Shown piece after piece: positions 1 through 6,193 of a DNA stretch of 15,595 nt. The notes under the pieces were generated by a model. It was not told the origin of the DNA. It worked only from the letters and a program-made list of their open reading frames with translations, and did not search any database. Position numbers and translations under genes: made by a program. The stretch is from an uncultured Sulfitobacter sp. GTDB lineage: Bacteria; Pseudomonadota; Alphaproteobacteria; Rhodobacterales; Rhodobacteraceae. The DNA is taken from the NCBI GenBank assembly GCA_937923365.1, contig CALAIJ010000119.1, positions 1 through 15,595 on the forward strand. The letters run 5' to 3'. Within the stretch, counting starts at the first letter, position 1. Each line of letters opens with the position of its first letter.

Positions 1-787
1 CGCCACACCTGTGTTGCTGGCCCATGGCACCGCCGCATGGTCCGGCTTTTGGGCCCGCGAAGTGGATGCCCTTGCCGAAGCGGGCTACCGCGCCATCGCC
101 TTTGACATGCCGCCCTTCGGTTATTCCAGCCGCCCCGATGACGGCGACTATTCCCGTCGCGCGCAGGCGGACCGGATCCTGGCGCTGGCCAAGGCACAGG
201 GGCAACGTCCGGTCATGGTTGCCCATTCCTTTGGGGCTGCCGCCGCAACCGAAGCTGTCTTGCGTGATCCCGCCGCCTTTGCGGGGCTGATCATTGTGGA
301 CGGGGCCATTGGCATGGGGACCACACCGCCAGGCGCGCTACCCCTGCCCTTGCGCCCGCGTGTCCTGCGCGAGGCGGCATTGGCCGCCACCGCTACCAAC
401 CCGCTGGCGACAAAGTTTTTGCTGAAACAACTGATCCACCGCAAAGACGCGGCAACCGCAGACCTTGTTAACATCCTGCAACAGCCCCAGCGCCGCACAG
501 GCACAACAGCAGCCTATGGGGACTGGCTGCCCTCATTACTGGCGCCCTCCCCCGACAGCCTGACCTTTGATCCTGCGAACTACGCCGATCTGCCCATTCC
601 GGTGCGGATCATCTGGGGCGACCGCGATACGGTGACACCCCCCGACCAGGCGGAAGCTTTGGCCGCCGCGATCGACCAAGGGCCGGTACACTATATACAA
701 GAGGTCGGGCACATCCCGCACATCGAGGCACCGGAGGCCTTCATTGCCTTGCTGACCAAGCTGCTGGCAGAGATCGCGGCCCCCTAG
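1..787 (+). CDS. alpha/beta fold hydrolase, 5' end cut by window edge
   Basis: This is a serine hydrolase of the alpha/beta-hydrolase fold, with the substrate not deducible. The reading frame is already open at position 2, and the first visible residues (ATPVLLAHGTAAWSGFW) are the strand and oxyanion-hole HG motif that normally lie 20-60 residues into such proteins. The GTG at 11 is therefore probably not the start, and the true start lies upstream. Counting from that GTG, the nucleophile elbow is AHSFG with Ser73, the acid is in WGDRD (about residues 202-206) and the catalytic His is in EVGH (His234), so the triad looks complete. A cap region lies between about residues 100 and 190. The gene ends in TAG at 785-787, ten bases from the stop of the convergent msrQ. 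The N-terminus cannot be seen, so a membrane anchor or signal peptide cannot be excluded. Confidence 0.9.
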   Translation, partial: ATPVLLAHGTAAWSGFWAREVDALAEAGYRAIAFDMPPFGYSSRPDDGDYSRRAQADRILALAKAQGQRPVMVAHSFGAAAATEAVLRDPAAFAGLIIVDGAIGMGTTPPGALPLPLRPRVLREAALAATATNPLATKFLLKQLIHRKDAATADLVNILQQPQRRTGTTAAYGDWLPSLLAPSPDSLTFDPANYADLPIPVRIIWGDRDTVTPPDQAEALAAAIDQGPVHYIQEVGHIPHIEAPEAFIALLTKLLAEIAAP

Positions 788-801
788 GGTCTGGACCCTA
801 G
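784..801. repeat. perfect inverted repeat spanning two convergent stop codons
   Basis: CTAGGGTC (784-791), a TG centre, then GACCCTAG (794-801). The left arm carries the TAG stop of the alpha/beta hydrolase and the right arm carries the TAG stop of msrQ on the other strand, so the two convergent genes end in mirror image. No T-run follows on either side, so an intrinsic terminator is not supported. It could still act as a bidirectional RNA 3'-end stem. Confidence 0.5.
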
Positions 802-1394
802 CCGCGCCGCTTCGGGACAAGCCGCAACGCCAGCAGCGCCAGAATGACGGCCATGTAGATCAGCGGCTCCAACTGGATGCCTTTGACCAGCCAGATGAAA
901 TGTACCCCGCCAAGAATGACAGCCAGATACGTCAGCCTGTGCAACTTGCGCCATGCGCCCGCGCCCATCTTGCGCAGGGACGCGTTGTTGGAGGTGATCG
1001 CCAAAGGCACCAGCGCCAGAAAGCCGGCCATCCCGATAGTGATATAGGGCCGCTTCCAGATGTCATCCCACATCTGCCCCCACAGCAGCGACATATCCAA
1101 AACCACCCAGACCGCCAGATGCAGGCAGACATATATAAAGGCGAGCAATCCGAACATCCGCCGGAACTTGATCAGGTTGATGCCCACGAACCGACGCAGC
1201 GGTGTGATCGCCAAGCCGAAAATCAGCAGTTGCAGGGCAATCTCGCCCAGCTCGTGCTCCAGCTCTTTGATGGGTTCGCGGCCCAACTGGTTGTTCAGCG
1301 CCAGATACAGCAACCACGGCACTGGCAACATATAGAGGATATAGAGCGGCCACGTCGGGATGCGTCGCGCAAGAGTATTGATCCACTGTATCAT
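798..1394 (-). CDS. msrQ: MsrQ, heme-binding membrane subunit of the MsrPQ methionine-sulfoxide reductase
   Basis: This is an inner-membrane b-type cytochrome of the YedZ/ferric-reductase-like family. In characterised systems it passes electrons to periplasmic MsrP for repair of oxidised methionines. The 198-residue product has about six hydrophobic segments (near residues 14-32, 48-64, 80-99, 118-134, 154-170 and 175-192). Histidines at 92 (CLHLAVW), 152 (KLHRLTY) and 165 (GGVHFIW) match the conserved heme-ligand histidines of the family. The start is ATG at 1394. The open frame continues upstream to 1550, but that extension lies inside the P450 gene and does not look like MsrQ. The start overlaps the P450 TGA stop in an ATGA junction (1391-1394), which implies translational coupling. 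The partner msrP lies upstream on the same strand but is separated by the P450, which is unusual. The gene ends at TAG 800-798, facing the alpha/beta hydrolase. Confidence 0.93.
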   Translation of the reverse strand: MIQWINTLARRIPTWPLYILYMLPVPWLLYLALNNQLGREPIKELEHELGEIALQLLIFGLAITPLRRFVGINLIKFRRMFGLLAFIYVCLHLAVWVVLDMSLLWGQMWDDIWKRPYITIGMAGFLALVPLAITSNNASLRKMGAGAWRKLHRLTYLAVILGGVHFIWLVKGIQLEPLIYMAVILALLALRLVPKRRG

Positions 1395-2566
1395 GCGCGT
1401 TCGATCCTGACGGGCAGATGCGCAAAGGCGCGGATGGTATTGTTCATGGCAACGACGGGCTCTCCGTCCAGATGCCAGCTTTTGACGCGGGGCAGCATCG
1501 CCTCGACAAGGTTGATCAACTCGCGGCGCGCCAGATGAAGGCCCATACAAGTGTGCTTGCCATGGCCAAAGCCCAAATGCTTGCGCAGGCTGCGCGTGAC
1601 ATCAAAGGTATCCGGGGTTTCCCAAACATTCTCGTCGCGGTTGGCGGATGCGTATACGGCCAGAATGCGCGACCCTTCCTCAAGGGCGATGCCTGAAACT
1701 TCGGTGTCTTGCGCCACGTACCGGCTGAATGCGCGGATGGGCGTGCACATGCGCACGATTTCCTCGATTGCGTTGGGCACCAGATCGGGCTGTTGTCGCA
1801 GCAAATCCCACTGATCGGGGAACTTTGCAAAGTAATAAGCCGCAAAGCCCGCCGCAGAGACAGTCGTGTCCAGCGAGGGGTTGATATAGTCGCGCATCAT
1901 CTGCGCTGCCTCAGCCTCGGTAAATCCTTTTTCGGGGGCCAGATCGAAGATGCGTTGCGCCAGTCCACCGTCTTTGAGCGCGTCTCGCTTGCCGTGCTCG
2001 GCCAGATAAGCCTGCAATCCGTGCAGATCCTTAAACGCCGCACGGCTGCGGGCGTTGAACCCTTCGAACAGGTTGAACGTGGCCGATGCCCATTTGAGCA
2101 TCTCGTCTTTGCCCTCATCACTCAGCCCGATCAGATCAACAACAATCGCCAAGGGCAACACGGTGGCAAAGTCATCGATGGCGTCAAACCGGCCCTTGGC
2201 CACCAGCGCCTCTGCAAGGTTCTGAGCGGTACTATATATATAGTCTTCCAACGGGCGGATGTTCTTGGGCATGATCGGTACGGCGGTCACCCCGCGACGT
2301 CGCTCATGATCGGGACTGTCAGAGTTCAGCGAATTGCCGATCAGGAACTTGTTGACGTCATCGTTCAACGACAGGCCTTTGCCGGAAATGAACCTTTCTG
2401 ACCCGCGCAGCACCTCGACCACAGCGTCATAGTGCACGGCAGCATAACATTTGTTGGCAGGCAACCAGACCACCGGACCCGCCGTGCGCATCTGCGCGTA
2501 GTGCGGGATGGGATCACAGATGAAAGCGTCGGCATAGAAATCCGTCGCATATGGCGTGGCCTGCAT
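1391..2566 (-). CDS. cytochrome P450, class I bacterial type
   Basis: This is a soluble heme monooxygenase of 391 residues, a normal size for a bacterial P450. The heme-thiolate loop is FGHGKHTCMG with Cys340 as ligand. The ExxR motif is EIVR (269-272), the helix-C region is SPDHERRR (84-91) and the I-helix oxygen-activation segment is NPSLDTT (229-235). The I-helix keeps the acid-threonine pair but lacks the usual Ala/Gly-Gly before it. ATG 2566 is chosen over a longer frame from 2617 because GAGGGAGGGACAGG sits just before it and the extra 17 residues resemble no P450 N-terminus. There is no signal peptide or membrane anchor, and no ferredoxin or ferredoxin reductase gene is in the window. 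It lies between msrP and msrQ and overlaps msrQ by four bases, so it is co-transcribed with them. Substrate and redox partner are unknown. Confidence 0.93.
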   Translation of the reverse strand: MQATPYATDFYADAFICDPIPHYAQMRTAGPVVWLPANKCYAAVHYDAVVEVLRGSERFISGKGLSLNDDVNKFLIGNSLNSDSPDHERRRGVTAVPIMPKNIRPLEDYIYSTAQNLAEALVAKGRFDAIDDFATVLPLAIVVDLIGLSDEGKDEMLKWASATFNLFEGFNARSRAAFKDLHGLQAYLAEHGKRDALKDGGLAQRIFDLAPEKGFTEAEAAQMMRDYINPSLDTTVSAAGFAAYYFAKFPDQWDLLRQQPDLVPNAIEEIVRMCTPIRAFSRYVAQDTEVSGIALEEGSRILAVYASANRDENVWETPDTFDVTRSLRKHLGFGHGKHTCMGLHLARRELINLVEAMLPRVKSWHLDGEPVVAMNNTIRAFAHLPVRIERA

Positions 2567-2614
2567 CCTGTCCCTCCCTCTGACATCTTGTATGGCGGAG
2601 CAAACCGGACGGCT

Positions 2615-2659
2615 CAAACTTTTTCAAAAAGTTTGGACCGGAATTTTTCAAAAATTCCG
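2615..2659. repeat. two tandem hairpins with a shared TTTTTCAAAAA centre
   Basis: In the 109-base gap between msrP and the P450 lie two perfect inverted repeats. The first has CAAACTTTTT (2615-2624) and AAAAAGTTTG (2626-2635) around a single C. The second has CGGAATTTTT (2639-2648) and AAAAATTCCG (2650-2659), again around a single C. They share the 11-base centre but have different outer arms. They are strikingly AT-rich for this locus. No T-run follows in the direction of msrP transcription, so simple termination is not supported. A partial attenuator, an RNA-processing site or an interspersed repeat are all possible. Confidence 0.7.
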
Positions 2660-2675
2660 CGCCCCCTCGCCTGCG

Positions 2676-3581
2676 TCAGAAATTGGCCTTGAGGTCCATG
2701 CCTTCGTAAAGCCCTGCGACTTCTTCTTCATAGCCGTTGAACATCAACGTCGGAATGCGCTTGGCAAACAGACCGCCCCCGACGGGCCGTTCGCTGGCCT
2801 GAGACCAACGCGGGTGGGACACTTCGGGGTTCACATTGCTGTAGAAACCATATTCACGCGCGTTTGCCTTGTTCCAGCTGGTTGCAGGCTCTTCGTCGGT
2901 CAGCGTGATGCGCACGATGCTTTTGATGGATTTGAACCCGTATTTCCACGGCACAACCAGCCGCAGCGGTGCGCCGTTCTGGTTGGGGATGTCCTTGCCG
3001 TAGATGCCGGTGGCCATGATCGTGAGCGGGTGCATCGCCTCGTCCAGTCGAAGCCCTTCGACATAGGGCCAATCCAGCACGGGAAACCGCACGCCGGGCA
3101 TTTCGTCGGGGCGCAGCGCTGTTTCAAACGCCACGTATTTGGCACCGGATTGCACACCTGCCATTGCCAGCATGTCCGCCAGCTCGAACCCGTTCCACGG
3201 AATGACCATGGACCACGCCTCGACACAGCGGAACCGGTAGATGCGCTCTTCGACGGTCATGGCCTTCATGATGTCCTCGAACGCGTAATCACCCGGTTTG
3301 TCGACCATCCCGTCGATCTTGACCGTCCAGTTATCGGTGACAAGCGTATGCGCATTGGCCGCGGGATCAGTCTTGCCCGTGCCGAATTCATAGTAATTGT
3401 TGTACTGGGTGATGTCCTCGTAAGAGTTGGGCTCAAGCCCTTCCTTGGCCTGCAAACTGCCCCCGATGGACGCAAAGCCTGCGCCGGCGACCGCACCGGC
3501 CATCAACTGTCTGCGGTTCAGGTACGTCTGATAGGGCGTCACATCGCGCGCAGTCAGCGTGTTTTTCCAGCGATAGGCCAT
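2676..3581 (-). CDS. msrP: MsrP, periplasmic molybdenum-dependent protein-methionine-sulfoxide reductase catalytic subunit
   Basis: This is the catalytic subunit of the MsrPQ system (formerly YedY), a sulfite-oxidase-fold molybdopterin enzyme that reduces protein-bound methionine sulfoxide in the periplasm. The 301-residue product has a twin-arginine signal ([12 protein letters not shown], Arg23-Arg24), consistent with Tat export of a cofactor-loaded protein. The molybdenum-ligating cysteine is Cys119 in [15 protein letters not shown], and the family's [10 protein letters not shown] segment is present. The start is ATG 3581, preceded by a clear GAGGAGA ribosome-binding site. It is the first gene of a minus-strand unit msrP-P450-msrQ and is divergent from the RTX gene. 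The 200-base divergent gap (3582-3781) must hold its promoter, but I could not pick a convincing -35/-10 pair. Confidence 0.95.
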   Translation of the reverse strand: MAYRWKNTLTARDVTPYQTYLNRRQLMAGAVAGAGFASIGGSLQAKEGLEPNSYEDITQYNNYYEFGTGKTDPAANAHTLVTDNWTVKIDGMVDKPGDYAFEDIMKAMTVEERIYRFRCVEAWSMVIPWNGFELADMLAMAGVQSGAKYVAFETALRPDEMPGVRFPVLDWPYVEGLRLDEAMHPLTIMATGIYGKDIPNQNGAPLRLVVPWKYGFKSIKSIVRITLTDEEPATSWNKANAREYGFYSNVNPEVSHPRWSQASERPVGGGLFAKRIPTLMFNGYEEEVAGLYEGMDLKANF

Positions 3582-3781
3582 GGCGGTCTCCTCAGGTTAC
3601 TCTTCTGTTAGCTACCTAATGCCTGCGGAAGGCAGGGCAAAATTCTTTTGGCCCGTATTTCAAACAACACACCTGATTGTCAGAAACCGCAGTTTCGCGA
3701 ATTTTACATTTGTTTGCCTAAATCTTGCCGCATCTCGGCGCTACCTGCGATTGAAACGCTTCTATTGCAAAGGCTGTTGCC

Positions 3782-4942
3782 ATGAAAAACGGACCCATTC
3801 AGGACCCCATCTTTGACCCGATCACAGGGATCAGCATCAAGGGCACATACGAAGACAACACGATCACGGCCGGATCAGGCAACGATCTTGTACGCGCCAG
3901 CAGTGGGGACGATCTTGTGCGCGGGGGCCTGGGTGATGACATTCTTTATGGCAGCCACGGCAATGACACCCTGAAAGGTCAGCTTGGCAACGACTTCCTG
4001 CAAGCAGGCAATGGTGATGACGAATTGAACGGCGGCAAAGGCCACGACTGGCTGCGCGGCGGCAATGGCGATGATCTAGCCTATGGTGGGCGCGGCAATG
4101 ACATGGTCAATGGCGGCAACGGCAAAGACACGCTCTATGGCGGGAACGGCCACGACACGCTGATTGGCGGCAGTGGCGACGATCTGATCTATGGCGGCGC
4201 GGGCGCGGACAAGGTGATCGGCGGCTCTGGCGCGGACACGATCTATGGCGGGCGCGGCAGTGACCGGATTGAGGGCAACTCGGGCCGCGATGAGATCATG
4301 GGCGGCAACGGTAATGACTGGCTGCATGGCGGCAGCGGCAATGACACCATTGATGGTGGCAACGGCAACGACACACTGATCAGCGCCAATGGCCGCAGCG
4401 AGATGTCAGGCGGCAATGGCCGAGACAAGCTTTGGGGCGGACAATCGCGCGATACGCTGGACGGCGGCAATGGGCGCGACCTGATCTACGGCAAGGGCGG
4501 GCGCGACGAGATCGACGGCGGGCGCGGCAATGACACCATCTATGCAGGCAATGGCCGCGACACAGTCGATGGCGGCAATGGCCGGGACCTGATCTACGGG
4601 GGCGAGGGCCGCGACATGATCCATGGCGGCGCTGGCCGTGACATGATCTCGGGCGGCAATGGCCGTGACACGCTGGACGGCGGCGCGGGCAATGACACGC
4701 TGATAGGTGGTTTTGATGACGACACTTTTGTCTTTGGCCTGAACTCCGGGCACGACACAATCTGGACCTTCGGCAATGGCGATGACGAGATCGATCTGAG
4801 CGCCTACAATCTGTCTGGCATGGAAGACCTGACCATCAGGGCAACCGACTACGGCCATCACATCCGCATCGAACCAGGTGCTGTGATCAAAGTGGACACC
4901 GTAGGCACCTTCGATCTGACGGAAGATATGTTCATCTTCTAA
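3782..4942 (+). CDS. RTX nonapeptide-repeat calcium-binding protein, probable type I secretion substrate
   Basis: The 386-residue product is almost all calcium-binding beta-roll. A 30-residue N-terminal piece (MKNGPIQDPIFDP...) is followed by 32 consecutive nonapeptides of the GGxGxDxLx type (residues 31-318), with no break in register. A C-terminal domain of about 68 residues follows, containing DTIWTFGNGDDEIDLSAYN and ending DLTEDMFIF. That domain resembles the C-terminal caps and secretion signals of RTX proteins exported by type I ABC systems. There is no Sec or Tat signal and no enzymatic domain, so it may be a structural, surface or matrix protein rather than an enzyme. No ABC exporter or membrane-fusion gene is in the window. 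The start is ATG 3782 with only a modest AAAGG upstream. Its TAA stop overlaps the stop of the convergent HAD gene by four bases. Confidence 0.9.
   Translation: MKNGPIQDPIFDPITGISIKGTYEDNTITAGSGNDLVRASSGDDLVRGGLGDDILYGSHGNDTLKGQLGNDFLQAGNGDDELNGGKGHDWLRGGNGDDLAYGGRGNDMVNGGNGKDTLYGGNGHDTLIGGSGDDLIYGGAGADKVIGGSGADTIYGGRGSDRIEGNSGRDEIMGGNGNDWLHGGSGNDTIDGGNGNDTLISANGRSEMSGGNGRDKLWGGQSRDTLDGGNGRDLIYGKGGRDEIDGGRGNDTIYAGNGRDTVDGGNGRDLIYGGEGRDMIHGGAGRDMISGGNGRDTLDGGAGNDTLIGGFDDDTFVFGLNSGHDTIWTFGNGDDEIDLSAYNLSGMEDLTIRATDYGHHIRIEPGAVIKVDTVGTFDLTEDMFIF
3872..4735 (+). repeat. 27-bp-period tandem repeat encoding 32 RTX nonapeptides
   Basis: There are 32 in-register 27-base units with consensus GGCGGCAATGGC followed by a G-A-C-rich stretch. 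Units 1-15 carry N, D, H, K, A or S before the conserved Asp. In units 16-30 this residue is mostly Arg (units 16, 20-24 and 26-30, as in GGNGRDTLD). This points to internal expansion of one sub-block. Confidence 0.85.
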
Positions 4943-5607
4943 TCGCCTGAGCGGGCTGGGGCGGCAAGCCCCAGCAGTGCTGGCAGCGTGGTCATATCCT
5001 CAAAAAGAGCGACGCAATGTGGGCGCAGCTTCTCCCGCGTTGCAGGGCAGGCATATCCGTAACACGCCATACCTGCCGCCACAGCGGCGCGGGCACCTGT
5101 AGCGCTATCTTCAACGACACAGCAGTCCGCTGGCGCAAATCCCCCGGCGGCCGCGGCCTTGAGGTAGACATCCGGTGCCGGTTTGGACGCTGCACACTCA
5201 TGGGCCGAGAATATCCGCCCCTCCATGCGTTCCCAAAGCCCACACCGGCGCAACGTGACCTCCATCTTGGCCACAGGCCCGTTTGACCCGACGGCATAGC
5301 CGACCCCTGCCGCATCCAAAGCGTCCAGCATCGCAGGCACGCCCGGGATGACGACGCATTCCGCTTCAAGAGCCGCGAACATGCGGGCATAGATATGGTC
5401 AAGCCAGTTGTCAGGCAGGGTCGCGCCCATCATGCGGGCGCGGGTCATGACGCCTTGCATGGTGCCGCCGACGAACATCTCGAAAATCTGGTCAAGCCGC
5501 AGGTCAAGCCCGTGGTCCGCCAGATCATCGCGCAGGATCCGGTTGGTGATCGGCTCACTATCGACCAGCACGCCATCGCAATCGAACAGGACATATCTGG
5601 GTGGCAT
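4939..5607 (-). CDS. HAD-family hydrolase, subfamily IA (phosphoglucomutase/phosphatase-like)
   Basis: This is a small-molecule phosphatase or phosphomutase of the haloacid dehalogenase superfamily, with the substrate not deducible. Motif I is FDCDGVLVDSE, with nucleophile Asp9 and acid Asp11. Motif II is the Ser in VGSNGP, motif III is the Lys in ASKPAPDVYL, and motif IV is VVEDSATG. A helical cap lies between motifs I and II (about residues 20-85), as in type C1 caps. The product is 222 residues from ATG 5607. An in-frame ATG at 5622 would add five residues. I prefer 5607 because GGGAG lies eight bases upstream and because the upstream GNAT stop and this start then form a TGATG junction typical of coupled translation. 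The gene ends at 4939 inside the stop codon of the convergent RTX gene. Confidence 0.9.
   Translation of the reverse strand: MPPRYVLFDCDGVLVDSEPITNRILRDDLADHGLDLRLDQIFEMFVGGTMQGVMTRARMMGATLPDNWLDHIYARMFAALEAECVVIPGVPAMLDALDAAGVGYAVGSNGPVAKMEVTLRRCGLWERMEGRIFSAHECAASKPAPDVYLKAAAAGGFAPADCCVVEDSATGARAAVAAGMACYGYACPATREKLRPHCVALFEDMTTLPALLGLAAPARSGD
4955..4975. other. stem-loop at the convergent end of the RTX and HAD genes
   Basis: GCTGGGGC (4955-4962), a five-base loop, then GCCCCAGC (4968-4975) is a perfect 8-bp stem. It lies inside the last codons of the HAD gene and 13 bases past the RTX stop. No T-run follows on either strand, so it is at most a weak or rho-assisted 3' end. Confidence 0.35.
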
Positions 5608-6116
5608 CAACGGCGCTCCCATGTGGTGCGGGTCAGACCAAAATAGACACTATCAACCCATGTATCGCCTAGTTGTATCGTACGCTCAGCGCGGCCGATT
5701 TCGGTAAAGCCTTTGCTGGTCAGCAACCCGATCGAGGCGGCATTGCCAGGATCAACATCGGCCATGATCGCGTCGAACCCGCAGAAGGTAAATCCATGCC
5801 CAAGCAATGCATCCAACAGTTCCGATCCCAGCCCCTTGCCCCAGACATCAGGGTGCAGGATAAAGCCGACCTCGTGACCTTGCCAGAACCCTGCAGTCCC
5901 CACGGGCCTGCCCTCGTGTTCGACAAGAAAGTAAGGGGCATCGGGCGCGAGCGCCATCATCCCTTCCACAAGCTTCATGGTGCGATCAGGGGTCAGATGC
6001 GGCAGCTCGCTCCAATACCTCATCGCGTCTGGGCGGCGAAAGACATCCCACAAGAGGGCCGCATCCTCGGCGCGGGCGCGACGAAGCAACAGCCTCTCTG
6101 TCGTGATTTCAACCAA
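5607..6116 (-). CDS. GNAT-family N-acetyltransferase, RimJ/RimL-like
   Basis: This is an acetyl-CoA-dependent N-acetyltransferase of 169 residues. It shows the RimJ/RimL-type opening (ITTERLLLRRARAEDA), the acetyl-CoA pyrophosphate loop VWGKGLGSELL (residues 91-101), and the late motif DPGNAASIGLLTSKGF (122-137) followed by a short C-terminal strand. These features fit the branch that acetylates protein N-termini or small amines, but the acceptor cannot be deduced. The start is a TTG at 6116, supported by GAGGAA six or seven bases upstream. No ATG or GTG fits the conserved N-terminus better. It is the first gene of a two-gene unit with the HAD hydrolase (TGATG junction at 5605-5609). It lies just downstream of the clpB terminator, so its transcription may depend on read-through or on a promoter inside the 3' end of clpB. 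Confidence 0.9.
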   Translation of the reverse strand: MVEITTERLLLRRARAEDAALLWDVFRRPDAMRYWSELPHLTPDRTMKLVEGMMALAPDAPYFLVEHEGRPVGTAGFWQGHEVGFILHPDVWGKGLGSELLDALLGHGFTFCGFDAIMADVDPGNAASIGLLTSKGFTEIGRAERTIQLGDTWVDSVYFGLTRTTWERR

Positions 6117-6137
6117 AGCCTGTTCCTCGGATCGGAC

Positions 6138-6171
6138 AAAAAAAGGGCCGGAGGATGTCCCCCGACCCTTT
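6138..6171 (-). terminator. intrinsic terminator of clpB
   Basis: Read on the minus strand, AAAGGG opens a stem of about 14 bp with two G-T pairs that closes with CCCTTT, and a run of T follows directly. The stem occupies 6171-6142 and the T-run continues to 6138. It begins 23 bases past the clpB stop. Confidence 0.85.
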
Positions 6172-6193
6172 AGAGTCTATTCCCTGTCGCGGA

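Noticed and set aside
2231..2244. ACTATATATATAGT perfect palindrome inside the P450 gene
   Set aside because: It encodes the ordinary DYIYS segment of the P450, and a simple alternating AT run is palindromic by nature. No independent sign of a binding site.
2567..2617. Upstream start for the P450 at 2617
   Set aside because: The extra residues have no P450 character, and the strong ribosome-binding site belongs to the ATG at 2566.
2556..3611. Long forward open frame opposite msrP
   Set aside because: It mirrors the conserved, Tat-signal-bearing msrP frame on the other strand, its translation shows no recognisable domain, and it has no ribosome-binding site. GC-rich coding DNA often leaves such antisense openings.
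3872..4735. CRISPR-like regular repetition
   Set aside because: The 27-base period is an uninterrupted coding repeat for RTX nonapeptides, with no spacers and no cas genes.
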